Part shown: piece after piece, positions 1-5,640 of the stretch
Layout of the letters: each line of letters begins with the position of its first letter
Numbering within the stretch: position 1 is the first letter of the stretch
NCBI GenBank assembly: GCA_029934875.1
Contig: JAOZLK010000035.1
Coordinates: 7,169 to 15,502, forward strand
Source: Bacteroidales bacterium
GTDB taxonomy: Bacteria > Bacteroidota > Bacteroidia > Bacteroidales > GCA-2748055
Reading direction: 5' to 3'
DNA length: 8,334 nt
Program-made: the position numbers and the translations under genes
Notes under the pieces: generated by a model
The model's database searches: none
Told to the model about the DNA's origin: nothing
The model's input: only the letters and a program-made list of their open reading frames with translations

Positions 1-13
1 CGCAGTGCCGCTG

Positions 14-21
14 CAAATATA
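14..21 (-). promoter_or_regulatory. Possible minus-strand -7 promoter element at left edge
   Basis: On the minus strand this reads TATATTTG, a perfect match to the Bacteroidota -7 consensus TAnnTTTG. The flanking bases (CTCTTATATTTGCAGC) are identical to those of the element in front of lnt at 5677-5692. No TTG -33 element is visible at 17-23 bp. The gene it would serve lies to the left of the window, so the call cannot be tested here. Confidence 0.3.
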
Positions 22-209
22 AGAGCTTCGCTGCCGTGATGCCACATATTATACAGCACACTCAGAGCAAAAAAAGCAAATTCAGGCTTAAAAAACGATG
101 TCTTATATCATGTTTCCAATAAAATGGAATGAATGTGCATCTGTTGTGCAACAGGATTTTAAAGGGCAATATTTTCTGCGATCGCATGAACAAAAAGCGA
201 ACAAGCCTG

Positions 210-232
210 TTATTTATAACAAGTATAAATAA
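210..232. promoter_or_regulatory. 9-bp inverted repeat upstream of SOD gene, candidate operator
   Basis: TTATTTATA and TATAAATAA form a perfect inverted repeat around a 5-base centre (ACAAG). It lies 32 bp before the superoxide dismutase start codon. The position and 23-bp length suit a dimeric regulator. SOD genes are commonly controlled by iron or redox regulators of the Fur/PerR or DtxR type, but the sequence is not a canonical Fur or PerR box, so the regulator is unknown. A weak -7-like TATTTTTA lies at 243-250, without a clear -33 element. Confidence 0.35.
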
Positions 233-264
233 AAGGTTTAAATATTTTTAAAAACCCTGATAAT

Positions 265-861
265 ATGTCATTTAAATTACCTGATCTTAGTTACGATTAC
301 AATGCTCTGGAGCCGTATATTGATGCACGGACCATGGAGATTCACCATAGCAAGCACCATGCTGCTTACACTAATAATTTCAATGTAGCTGTGGAAGCAG
401 CCGGACTGGAAGGGAAAACTGCAGAAGAAATTTTTGCCACCGTATCCAGCTATTCACCAGCCATCAGAAATAATGGCGGAGGTTTCTATAACCATGCTAT
501 TTTCTGGTCTGTAATGGGACCCAATGCAGGCGGAGAGCCAACAGGTGCCTTACTGGAAAGCATCAACAGTGCTTTCGGATCCTTCGAAGAATTTAAGAAA
601 CTGTTCAGTACGGCAGGTGCCACCCGATTTGGCTCAGGCTGGGCATGGCTTGTAAAACAGGCCGATGGCTCACTGGCAGTATCCTCAACACCCAACCAGG
701 ACAATCCTTTAATGGATGTGGCTGAGGTAAAGGGAACTCCGCTGCTCAACCTGGATGTGTGGGAACATGCATACTACCTCCATTACCAGAACCGCAGGCC
801 CGACTATATTCAGGCTTTCTGGAATGTGATTGACTGGAAGCAGGTAGCAGCAAGATTTTAA
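265..861 (+). CDS. sodA: Superoxide dismutase, Fe/Mn family (Mn-type residues)
   Basis: This 198-residue protein catalyses dismutation of superoxide to oxygen and hydrogen peroxide. It has no signal peptide, so it should act in the cytoplasm. The whole fold of the family is present. The metal ligands are His27 (MEIHHSKHH), His77 ([10 protein letters not shown]), Asp164 and His168 (LDVWEHAYY). The second-sphere residues look Mn-type: Gly73 takes the place of the Gln found in iron enzymes, and Gln145 lies in the NQDNPLM segment, as in E. coli SodA. Many Bacteroidota enzymes are cambialistic, so metal use should not be taken as settled. The length fits a complete enzyme. ATG at 265 gives the standard N-terminus ([17 protein letters not shown]). 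It appears monocistronic, ending in a strong terminator 34 bp after the stop codon. A dyad at 210-232 may control it. Confidence 0.97.
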   Translation: MSFKLPDLSYDYNALEPYIDARTMEIHHSKHHAAYTNNFNVAVEAAGLEGKTAEEIFATVSSYSPAIRNNGGGFYNHAIFWSVMGPNAGGEPTGALLESINSAFGSFEEFKKLFSTAGATRFGSGWAWLVKQADGSLAVSSTPNQDNPLMDVAEVKGTPLLNLDVWEHAYYLHYQNRRPDYIQAFWNVIDWKQVAARF

Positions 862-894
862 GTCGCGCAAGTTTTAGATTTAGTTGTATAGTTG

Positions 895-924
895 AAGGCA
901 CTCCGGGAGGGGTGCCTTTTTTTT
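895..924 (+). terminator. Rho-independent terminator after SOD gene
   Basis: AAGGCACTCC and GGGGTGCCTT form a 10-bp stem with one G-T wobble around the loop GGGA, followed by a run of eight T (917-924). This is a textbook intrinsic terminator. The right arm plus T-tract (GGGGTGCCTTTT) recurs at 1643-1654 at the edge of the second copy of the dispersed repeat, where the left arm is missing. Confidence 0.9.
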
Positions 925-942
925 GCACTCTTCTCAAAGAAT

Positions 943-999
943 CCTACTTCAGGTCCCTCTTTTCAAAAAGAAGAAAGTTGGCCATTTTCACGTACTCAA
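943..999. repeat. Dispersed direct repeat, copy 1
   Basis: These 57 bp match 1678-1734 in the same orientation with two substitutions (55 of 57 identical by eye). Weaker similarity extends left to about 905, including the right arm of the SOD terminator. Read on the minus strand, the core encodes FEYVKMANFLLFEKRDLK-stop, nearly identical to the C-terminus of the DUF218 protein. A degenerate version of its left part (about 931-958) recurs 62 bp later at 993-1020. Since 62 is not a multiple of three, the element is not obviously a coding repeat. It may be a member of an intergenic repeat family or the remnant of a duplicated gene end. Confidence 0.8.
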
Positions 1000-1139
1000 A
1001 GAGTCCAACTTCAAGGCCCTCATCCTGTTATCGTCACTTCCTTTCATGTGGTTTTTTATGCCGCTGATAAACAGCGTTATAGGTAATTGTTTTTGATATT
1101 TTCGGATGTCCCAATATCTTGTATGCGTGTTTGTCCGGG

Positions 1140-1168
1140 AGAACAAGAACAAGAGCAAGAGCAAGAAC
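1140..1168. repeat. Hexamer tandem array (AGAACA/AGAGCA)
   Basis: About five consecutive 6-bp units read AGAACA, AGAACA, AGAGCA, AGAGCA, AGAAC(G). It is a short purine-rich microsatellite in non-coding DNA, 21 bp before the 11-bp array. No function can be assigned. Confidence 0.75.
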
Positions 1169-1189
1169 GTGACGGTAAGCTTATTGAGC

Positions 1190-1244
1190 ATTGCTTAGAC
1201 ATTGCTTAGACATTGCTTAGACATTGCTTAGACATTGCTTAGAG
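1190..1244. repeat. 11-bp tandem array, five units of ATTGCTTAGAC
   Basis: Four perfect copies of ATTGCTTAGAC are followed by a fifth that differs only at its last base. The period is close to one helical turn, so every unit presents the same DNA face. It lies in the gene-free interval between two convergent genes, which argues against a simple promoter role. Near-perfect identity of the units suggests recent expansion by replication slippage. Confidence 0.9.
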
Positions 1245-1418
1245 CAGTGGCTGTTATCGTGCAGCCAAGACTGCCAGATCCTTTTCCGATCCGAACACAG
1301 TTCTTCTCTGGAAATTCCCTCGCCACATCCAGAAATGTAAAACCAAACATATTTCTGATCCAACTCACAGAAAAGGGATATTAATTATCGGGTTACTATA
1401 CTAATAAGGTGCTATTCA

Positions 1419-1452
1419 GATAATAAATATCTATCAAGGGATATTTATTATC
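1419..1452. repeat. Perfect 13-bp inverted repeat in AT-rich patch
   Basis: GATAATAAATATC (1419-1431) and GATATTTATTATC (1440-1452) are exact reverse complements separated by 8 bases. This is the longest perfect dyad I found in the window. Neither strand carries a T-run after it, so it does not look like an intrinsic terminator. A second dyad, TAGTTA-A-TAACTA, lies at 1469-1481, and the palindrome TAGATCTA at 1489-1496. It could be a protein-binding site, an RNA hairpin or a remnant of a mobile-element end. Confidence 0.7.
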
Positions 1453-1677
1453 CATACCAACATCAATATAGTTAATAACTAGATAATTTAGATCTATCTG
1501 ATTTTTTCGCTTTGTGTCGACATCAGGTCTGTCCCAAACAAAATCCTGTGAAAAACCGGTCAGGGTGTCCCGACGATTATTTGCTATTTTCATTATCGTT
1601 TATTGACAATCCTCAAACTAACGATTACGAAAACTGGCGGAAGGGGTGCCTTTTGCTTTTGTAGCTGCTCGAAGTGG

Positions 1678-1734
1678 CCTACTTCAGGTGCCTCTTTTCA
1701 AAAAGAAGAAAGTTGGCCATTTTCACGTATTCAA
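1678..1734. repeat. Dispersed direct repeat, copy 2 (overlaps end of DUF218 CDS)
   Basis: This copy repeats 943-999 with a 735-bp offset and two substitutions. It lies almost wholly inside the DUF218-protein gene and encodes its last 17 residues and the stop codon (TAG, 1681-1679). One substitution changes the protein: His259 here, Asp in copy 1. Outside the core, partial similarity to copy 1 continues to about 1639. Confidence 0.8.
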
Positions 1735-2464
1735 TGAAAACATCCTGGATATCTTCCCTGTCCTTCCACCACTTTTGGGCGTTAAAATCTGTATAGGGAC
1801 TTGGACTGCAACAGATGTGCACCGGATGGTCCAGCGATTTCACTGCTGCGGAAAATATTTGATGAGCCCTGCGGGTATGTGAGGCTGAGGATACCACCAA
1901 CAGGGTATCGATCCCGGATCGACCCATCACTGCTTGATCGATCCCGAATCGACCGGTCGAAGCTTGATTGGTCCCTGCTTGATTGGTCCCTGATCGACCG
2001 GTCGAAGCTTGATTGGTCCCTGCTTGATTGGTCACTGCTTGATTGGTCACTGTCTGACCCGTCCCTGCCCGCGTGGCAAGGTAATCCCTGGTGATTTCCG
2101 CCTCCATCTGGGTGGAAGTGGCTCCGCCGGGCAGGATCACAATGCTTTCTTCTGCTATTCCAAGATCCCTGAATGCCCCGTACACCTGCTCGGTGGTAGA
2201 AATGATATAAACTCCCCTCTCCTCGAGCATGCTCTTGGATCCCGATCCTTCCTCAACAATCCACACCTCGCCAGCCACATCTTCCTGGTACAGGTCTGAA
2301 ATATGTAGTACCCGATCCGGGATTCTTCCCATGAGCATGATCATTGCATCGGCATGCTGAATGTCATCGGACTTAACAAGCCAGCTACCGGCCTTGCGAC
2401 AGCTGCCCACTGCCAGAACCAGAAGCACAATCACCAAAACCAGCTTATATATCCCTTTCTTCAT
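1679..2464 (-). CDS. DUF218/YdcF-like envelope protein with internal pentapeptide repeats
   Basis: A 261-residue protein with a hydrophobic N-terminus (about residues 6-21) ending in VGSC, a plausible lipobox with Cys22. It is therefore probably a lipoprotein or membrane-anchored protein facing the periplasm. Two segments fit the DUF218 (YdcF/SanA/ElyC) family: LPGGATSTQMEAEITRDYL (111-129, the acidic/Asn region of the family) and LLVVSSASHTRRAHQIF (188-204, the SxxHxxRA motif). Family members in E. coli affect envelope integrity, but their reaction is not well defined. Between the two motifs lies an insert of pentapeptides (TNQAG, TNQAS, TGRSG and similar; about residues 135-186), encoded by a 15-bp minisatellite. 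The last 17 residues come from a repeat found again at 943-999. The gene follows the dipeptidase gene after 108 bp that contain another tandem array. The upstream ribosome-binding signal is weak. Confidence 0.75.
   Translation of the reverse strand: MKKGIYKLVLVIVLLVLAVGSCRKAGSWLVKSDDIQHADAMIMLMGRIPDRVLHISDLYQEDVAGEVWIVEEGSGSKSMLEERGVYIISTTEQVYGAFRDLGIAEESIVILPGGATSTQMEAEITRDYLATRAGTGQTVTNQAVTNQAGTNQASTGRSGTNQAGTNQASTGRFGIDQAVMGRSGIDTLLVVSSASHTRRAHQIFSAAVKSLDHPVHICCSPSPYTDFNAQKWWKDREDIQDVFIEYVKMANFLLFEKRHLK
1918..2067 (-). repeat. In-frame 15-bp minisatellite within the DUF218 gene
   Basis: Ten consecutive 15-bp units fill 150 bp, with a partial unit at 1903-1917. The plus-strand units are mainly CTTGATTGGTCCCTG, CTTGATTGGTCACTG and ATCGACCGGTCGAAG. 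A higher-order 45-bp block (three units) is repeated at 1948-1992 and 1993-2037 with one difference. A unit length divisible by three keeps the frame open whatever the copy number. The encoded units are rich in Thr, Asn, Gln, Ala, Ser and Gly, which suggests a flexible linker between the two halves of the domain. Confidence 0.92.
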
Positions 2465-2485
2465 ACCCTACAACTTATGCACTAC

Positions 2486-2560
2486 GCACTTTCCCCTGAG
2501 CACTGACTGAGCACTGACTGAGCACTTTCCCCTGAGCACTTTCCCCTGAGCACTGAGAAC
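2486..2560. repeat. Mixed 14-bp/11-bp tandem array upstream of DUF218 gene
   Basis: Units all begin with GCACT and abut one another: GCACTTTCCCCTGA (2486), GCACTGACTGA (2500), GCACTGACTGA (2511), GCACTTTCCCCTGA (2522), GCACTTTCCCCTGA (2536), then a diverging GCACTGAGAAC (2550). The array fills most of the 108 bp between the dipeptidase stop codon and the DUF218 start. Copy-number change would alter the distance between the two genes, and possibly the promoter of the second. No clear promoter or terminator is visible inside it. Confidence 0.88.
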
Positions 2561-2572
2561 TATTTCTACGCA

Positions 2573-3775
2573 CTAACTTGCTGCTTTTTCCACCTCTTTA
2601 AACACCCTCGTAAGATTTCCACCCCATATTTTCTTAATTTCCTTTGCGGTGTAGCCTCGCCTGACCAGTTCCAGGGTAATATTGCCCATCTGGCTTACGT
2701 CAAAGCAGTCCTCCAGTCCCCCTCCCCCGTCGAAGTCGGTGCCAATACCTACATAATCGATTCCGATCAGCTCGACCATGTGATCGATGTGATCAACCGC
2801 TTCGGCAACAGTGGCCATCTCCCTGGGGAATTTATCATCTATGTCATACCAGTCAATAATGAAGGCCGCTTGCCCTTCCTCGTCCAGTTCGTAATAGTTG
2901 CCGTGTTTTTCTCTTACGGCGCTACGGGCCGAGTCGCGCTGCGGGTTGGCTTGCGGAGTCTTTACATAGGCGCTCAAAATGCACATCTGGATCACCCCTC
3001 CATTTTCCTTCAGCTTTAAAAGGAGATCGTCGGAGAGGTTCCGTGGATTGTCACAAAGTGCCCTTGCACAGGAGTGGGAGGCGATAATGGGTGCTCTGCT
3101 CAGCCCGATCACATCCAGGAAGCTTTCGTCGGAGGCATGGGAGAGATCCACCATGATTCCCAGGTCGTTCATCTTTGACACCACTTCTTCCCCAAAGGGC
3201 GAGAGCCCGCCATATTCGGCCGAGTCGGTGGAGGAGTCACATATATCGTTGGTGTAGGAGTGGACAAGGGTGATGTACCTGATGCCCCTTTCATAATAGG
3301 TGTCCAGCAATCCCAGGTCGTTTCCCACGGGATATCCATTCTCCATGCCCAGGTAGATGGCCCGTTTCCCCTTTCGGGCGATCCTTTTCAAATCGGATGC
3401 CCTGGTGGCAAGCTCCAGTTCATCGGAATGGCGGCTCACAAGTGCATCGATGGTGTCGCAAACCCGGATCGCTTTCTCCATGGCAGCCTGGTTCCCTTCC
3501 GGGGTCCTTTCGCCCTGTCCCACAAAAGCTGCAAACCAGATGCCGTCCAGTCCGCCTTCCTTCATCCTTGGCAAATCAACTTTACTGCGCTTCGAGTCGT
3601 TCCTCTCCATAAAATTATACCCGGGCCGTAGCATTCCCATGGGCGTATCGGTATGGGAATCGACTGTAAAGGCTGCTTCATGGATCCGGGCTGCCTTTTC
3701 TTCTAGGCTGGTATCAGTATCGGCACAGGCCGAAAGGACCATTGTAATGGCGAGGGTAAGCAAAACTCTATGCAT
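2573..3775 (-). CDS. Membrane dipeptidase, peptidase family M19, lipoprotein
   Basis: A 400-residue zinc dipeptidase of the renal-dipeptidase family, which hydrolyses dipeptides, often with D-residues tolerated at the C-terminal position. All expected metal ligands are visible: His41 and Asp43 (DSHTDTP), Glu145 (GMENGYP), His213 (DLSHAS), His234 (ASHSCAR) and Asp347 (GTDFDG). The N-terminus is a lipoprotein signal ending in LSAC with Cys17, so the enzyme should be lipid-anchored in the envelope. The frame stays open upstream to 3988, but that would overlap the acyltransferase gene by 158 bp and bury the signal peptide. ATG at 3775 is therefore the start, supported by a promoter-like element 6 bp upstream. 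It lies 55 bp downstream of the OlsF-like gene on the same strand. Substrate is unknown: nutrient, peptidoglycan-derived and lipid-derived dipeptides are all possible. Confidence 0.95.
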   Translation of the reverse strand: MHRVLLTLAITMVLSACADTDTSLEEKAARIHEAAFTVDSHTDTPMGMLRPGYNFMERNDSKRSKVDLPRMKEGGLDGIWFAAFVGQGERTPEGNQAAMEKAIRVCDTIDALVSRHSDELELATRASDLKRIARKGKRAIYLGMENGYPVGNDLGLLDTYYERGIRYITLVHSYTNDICDSSTDSAEYGGLSPFGEEVVSKMNDLGIMVDLSHASDESFLDVIGLSRAPIIASHSCARALCDNPRNLSDDLLLKLKENGGVIQMCILSAYVKTPQANPQRDSARSAVREKHGNYYELDEEGQAAFIIDWYDIDDKFPREMATVAEAVDHIDHMVELIGIDYVGIGTDFDGGGGLEDCFDVSQMGNITLELVRRGYTAKEIKKIWGGNLTRVFKEVEKAAS

Positions 3776-3781
3776 TTCAGG

Positions 3782-3810
3782 AAAATATAAATGAAGCCGT
3801 AAATAACAAA
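3782..3810 (-). promoter_or_regulatory. Bacteroidota-type promoter for dipeptidase gene
   Basis: On the minus strand TTTG (3810-3807) is followed after exactly 17 bp by TATATTTT (3789-3782), one base from the consensus TAnnTTTG. The box ends 6 bp before the ATG, so transcription would begin at or next to the start codon, giving a leaderless or nearly leaderless message. It lies in the 55-bp gap after the OlsF-like gene, so the dipeptidase may have its own promoter as well as read-through. Confidence 0.5.
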
Positions 3811-3830
3811 AAAACCCAACTAGAACCAAT

Positions 3831-5627
3831 TTAAACTTCGCTCTTACCGGCCATGAAACGCTCGAGAAGGGAGTCGTCGTCAATCTCTTTTGAAAGGGAG
3901 GCGATGGTATCCATGGGCACATCGTAAAGATCCAGTACCAGCAAGCCGTCCAGCGCATCATTGAACTTGGGATCAAGGTTGAATCCAATGATTTTGCCGT
4001 TCAGCTTCAGGTAGCGCTTAAGCAGGATTGGCATGGTGTAATCGTTGGGCTCCACTTCCTTTATGAAACGGTCAAAGGCATTCAGGTCACCGGCCGATTC
4101 GAGGATGATCTCCTCGTCGACATTGTAGCCGGGAACATTGTAGCGGATTCGTGGCCTCACATAGCGGGCCAGCTTCTTATCGTAGTAATGCTCTTTGATG
4201 TACTGCATAATCAGTCCCCTGGAGAACTGTGAGAAGTTGTTGCTGATGCTCACGGGCCCGATCAGGTAACGGTACTCAGTATGCTTGAGCATGAAATACA
4301 GGATTCCCTTCCAGAGCAGGAAAAGTGGCATGGGCCTCCGTTGGTATTCCTTAACAACGAAGGAACGACCAAGTTCGAGCGACTGCCTCAGAACGGGCAT
4401 AAAACGGCGACTCATGCGGAAGAGGCTCTGCAGATAGAAGCCTTTGATCCCGTATCTTCGGAGAATCTCCTTTCCCTTCCCAACCCTGTAGGCCCCAACA
4501 ATCTTCTGCGCCGTCCGGTCCCATACAAAAAGCTGGTTGTAGTAAAGGTCGTACTCGTCCAGGTCCATGGATCGGTTGGTTCCCTCTCCCACTCCCCTGA
4601 AGGTAATTTCCCTGAGTCGACCCAATTCGTTCATGATATGCGGAATCTCGATACTGGGCGTACAGAACACATCAAACTGATCGCTGGAAAAAAGTGTGTA
4701 CTCCTCCCTGATTTTCTCCACCTCGAAGGTGATCAGGTCCTGGCCGACCGCAGCGGCGATTGGCTCGGACTTGTGGGAACGGCTGATTCGCGGGCGGAAG
4801 AATTTTTTCACCTCAAGCACGGACCCAAGGGCATAGGTGCGTGCCCTGAGGTAGCGTCCATAGGTACTCACGTCGGAAAAAGCATCCTGCTCCTTCACCG
4901 AAATGGGTGTTCCCACTCGAATGCGGATTTTCTTATGTTTCTTGTTGAATACCTCGGCCGGAAGTCGAACCGTGCGGAGGCTTGGATGGATCAGACCCAG
5001 CAGGTGGAAAAGTTTGGAATTGGAACCCTGAAAATAGACAGGAACTACTGGTACATTGGCCTTTTTGATCATTTTCATGGCCGGGTACTGCCATTCCCGG
5101 TCGCTGATTCCATAGTTGTCCTCGTTGTAAGAGCTTACCTCACCGGCGGGAAAGATCCCAAGTACTCCTCCGGAGGATAGCTGTTCCAGGGCGGCCTTTA
5201 CACCACCCAGGCTGGAGGCAGCATCCTTCCTTCTCTCAAAAGGGTTTACAGGCAGCATATATTCCGATACCGGTTCAAGCTTATTAAGGATGAAATTTGA
5301 CATCACCTTGACATCGGGCCGGTATTTTTCAATGATCTTCACAAGCAGCATCCCGTCGATGCCCCCAAAGGGATGATTGGAAACGGTTATAAAGGCTCCC
5401 TCTTTGGGAATCTTCTTCAATTCCTCCTCGTTCACCTCAAATTCAAGATGAAGCCTGTCGATGAGGGCATCGACAAAGTCCATGCCTCTCAGGTGGTTAA
5501 TCTCTTCGTACAGCTTATTGATCTTGCTGATGCGCAGTGCTGTCATCAAAATACGTGCAGCGCTGGCCCCCCCAATTCTGCCCAGCCTGGCAGCCTTCAC
5601 AAATTCTTCGGTCTCGATCAGTTTCAA
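3831..5627 (-). CDS. OlsF-like bifunctional acyltransferase (PlsC-type + GNAT-type)
   Basis: This 598-residue protein joins two acyltransferases. The N-terminal half is a lysophospholipid-acyltransferase domain, with NHPFGGIDG (84-92; catalytic His85, Asp91), FPAGEVSS (159-166) and VPVVPVYFQGS (192-202). The C-terminal half is a hemolysin-like GNAT N-acyltransferase, with ELGRLREITFR (335-344 region), DLYYNQLFVWD (360-370) and SLELGRSFV (416-424). This is the order of OlsF, where the C-terminal half acylates the amino group of ornithine with a 3-hydroxy fatty acid and the N-terminal half adds the second chain. Separate GlsB and GlsA proteins make glycine lipids in Bacteroides. The product here is thus probably an ornithine or glycine lipid; the amino acid cannot be read from sequence. 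No upstream ATG exists before an in-frame stop at 5669-5667. The start is TTG at 5627, preceded by AAAAGGA six bases upstream. It is divergent from lnt. Confidence 0.9.
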   Translation of the reverse strand: MKLIETEEFVKAARLGRIGGASAARILMTALRISKINKLYEEINHLRGMDFVDALIDRLHLEFEVNEEELKKIPKEGAFITVSNHPFGGIDGMLLVKIIEKYRPDVKVMSNFILNKLEPVSEYMLPVNPFERRKDAASSLGGVKAALEQLSSGGVLGIFPAGEVSSYNEDNYGISDREWQYPAMKMIKKANVPVVPVYFQGSNSKLFHLLGLIHPSLRTVRLPAEVFNKKHKKIRIRVGTPISVKEQDAFSDVSTYGRYLRARTYALGSVLEVKKFFRPRISRSHKSEPIAAAVGQDLITFEVEKIREEYTLFSSDQFDVFCTPSIEIPHIMNELGRLREITFRGVGEGTNRSMDLDEYDLYYNQLFVWDRTAQKIVGAYRVGKGKEILRRYGIKGFYLQSLFRMSRRFMPVLRQSLELGRSFVVKEYQRRPMPLFLLWKGILYFMLKHTEYRYLIGPVSISNNFSQFSRGLIMQYIKEHYYDKKLARYVRPRIRYNVPGYNVDEEIILESAGDLNAFDRFIKEVEPNDYTMPILLKRYLKLNGKIIGFNLDPKFNDALDGLLVLDLYDVPMDTIASLSKEIDDDSLLERFMAGKSEV

Positions 5628-5640
5628 AGTTGGTCCTTTT
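5625..5640 (-). promoter_or_regulatory. Shine-Dalgarno and TTG start of OlsF-like gene
   Basis: The minus strand reads AAAAGGA, six bases (CCAACT), then TTG. The nearest upstream in-frame stop is TAG at 5669-5667 and there is no ATG or GTG between it and this TTG. The next in-frame ATG is codon 28, inside the conserved N-terminal region. The good spacing supports initiation at TTG. A weak TATCTTTA (-7-like) lies at 5651-5644. Confidence 0.65.

Larger units (their letters stand above)
1..264. other. Non-coding region upstream of superoxide dismutase gene
   Basis: No convincing coding frame is seen here. The stretch is AT-rich close to the downstream gene and contains several small dyads. CTGTTG-TG-CAACAG lies at 141-154, the perfect palindrome TGCGATCGCA at 177-186, and a 9-bp inverted repeat at 210-232 (listed separately). 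The left edge carries a minus-strand -7-like element, so another gene probably starts just outside the window and runs leftward. The region is probably an intergenic control region between divergent genes; that is inference. Confidence 0.6.
862..1678. other. Gene-free, repeat-rich interval between SOD and DUF218 genes
   Basis: About 800 bp lie between the convergent SOD and DUF218-protein genes without a recognisable gene. It holds, in order, the SOD terminator, dispersed repeat copy 1, a hexamer array, an 11-bp array, a stretch without recognised content (about 1245-1395), an AT-rich patch with strong dyads (about 1396-1500) and the edge of dispersed repeat copy 2. A 65-codon minus-strand frame (1593-1396) is open, but it matches nothing I recognise and contains the inverted repeats. 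The mix suggests decayed or rearranged DNA rather than a functional gene. Confidence 0.55.

Noticed and set aside
177..186. Palindrome TGCGATCGCA
   Set aside because: A single short palindrome containing GCGATCGC; no second copy nearby and no supported role.
1062..1076. Small hairpin CGCTG-ATAAA-CAGCG
   Set aside because: Only five base pairs and no T-run; not distinguishable from chance.
988..1191. 67-codon minus-strand frame with a hydrophobic N-terminus
   Set aside because: The hydrophobic part is an artefact of reading the hexamer array (poly Leu/Phe) and its end runs through the dispersed repeat out of the frame that matches the DUF218 C-terminus.
1396..1593. 65-codon minus-strand open frame in the gene-free interval
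   Set aside because: No recognisable family, AT-rich composition unlike the neighbouring genes, and it contains the 13-bp inverted repeat and other dyads. A real small protein cannot be excluded but is not supported.
1639..1660. Terminator-like GGGGTGCCTTTTGCTTTT near the DUF218 stop codon
   Set aside because: It matches the right arm of the SOD terminator, but the left arm is missing here and it is oriented for plus-strand transcripts, so it cannot end the minus-strand operon.
1801..2094. Plus-strand frame with SLLDW-like repeats
   Set aside because: It is the opposite-strand reading of the 15-bp minisatellite, which stays open in several frames because the unit is divisible by three. The minus-strand frame has the conserved DUF218 motifs.
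3776..3988. N-terminal extension of the dipeptidase frame
   Set aside because: It overlaps the end of the acyltransferase gene and would place 71 extra residues before a clear lipoprotein signal peptide.
4281..5180. Long plus-strand frame of 299 codons
   Set aside because: It is antisense to the OlsF-like gene, whose motifs are intact; the frame has no recognisable domain.
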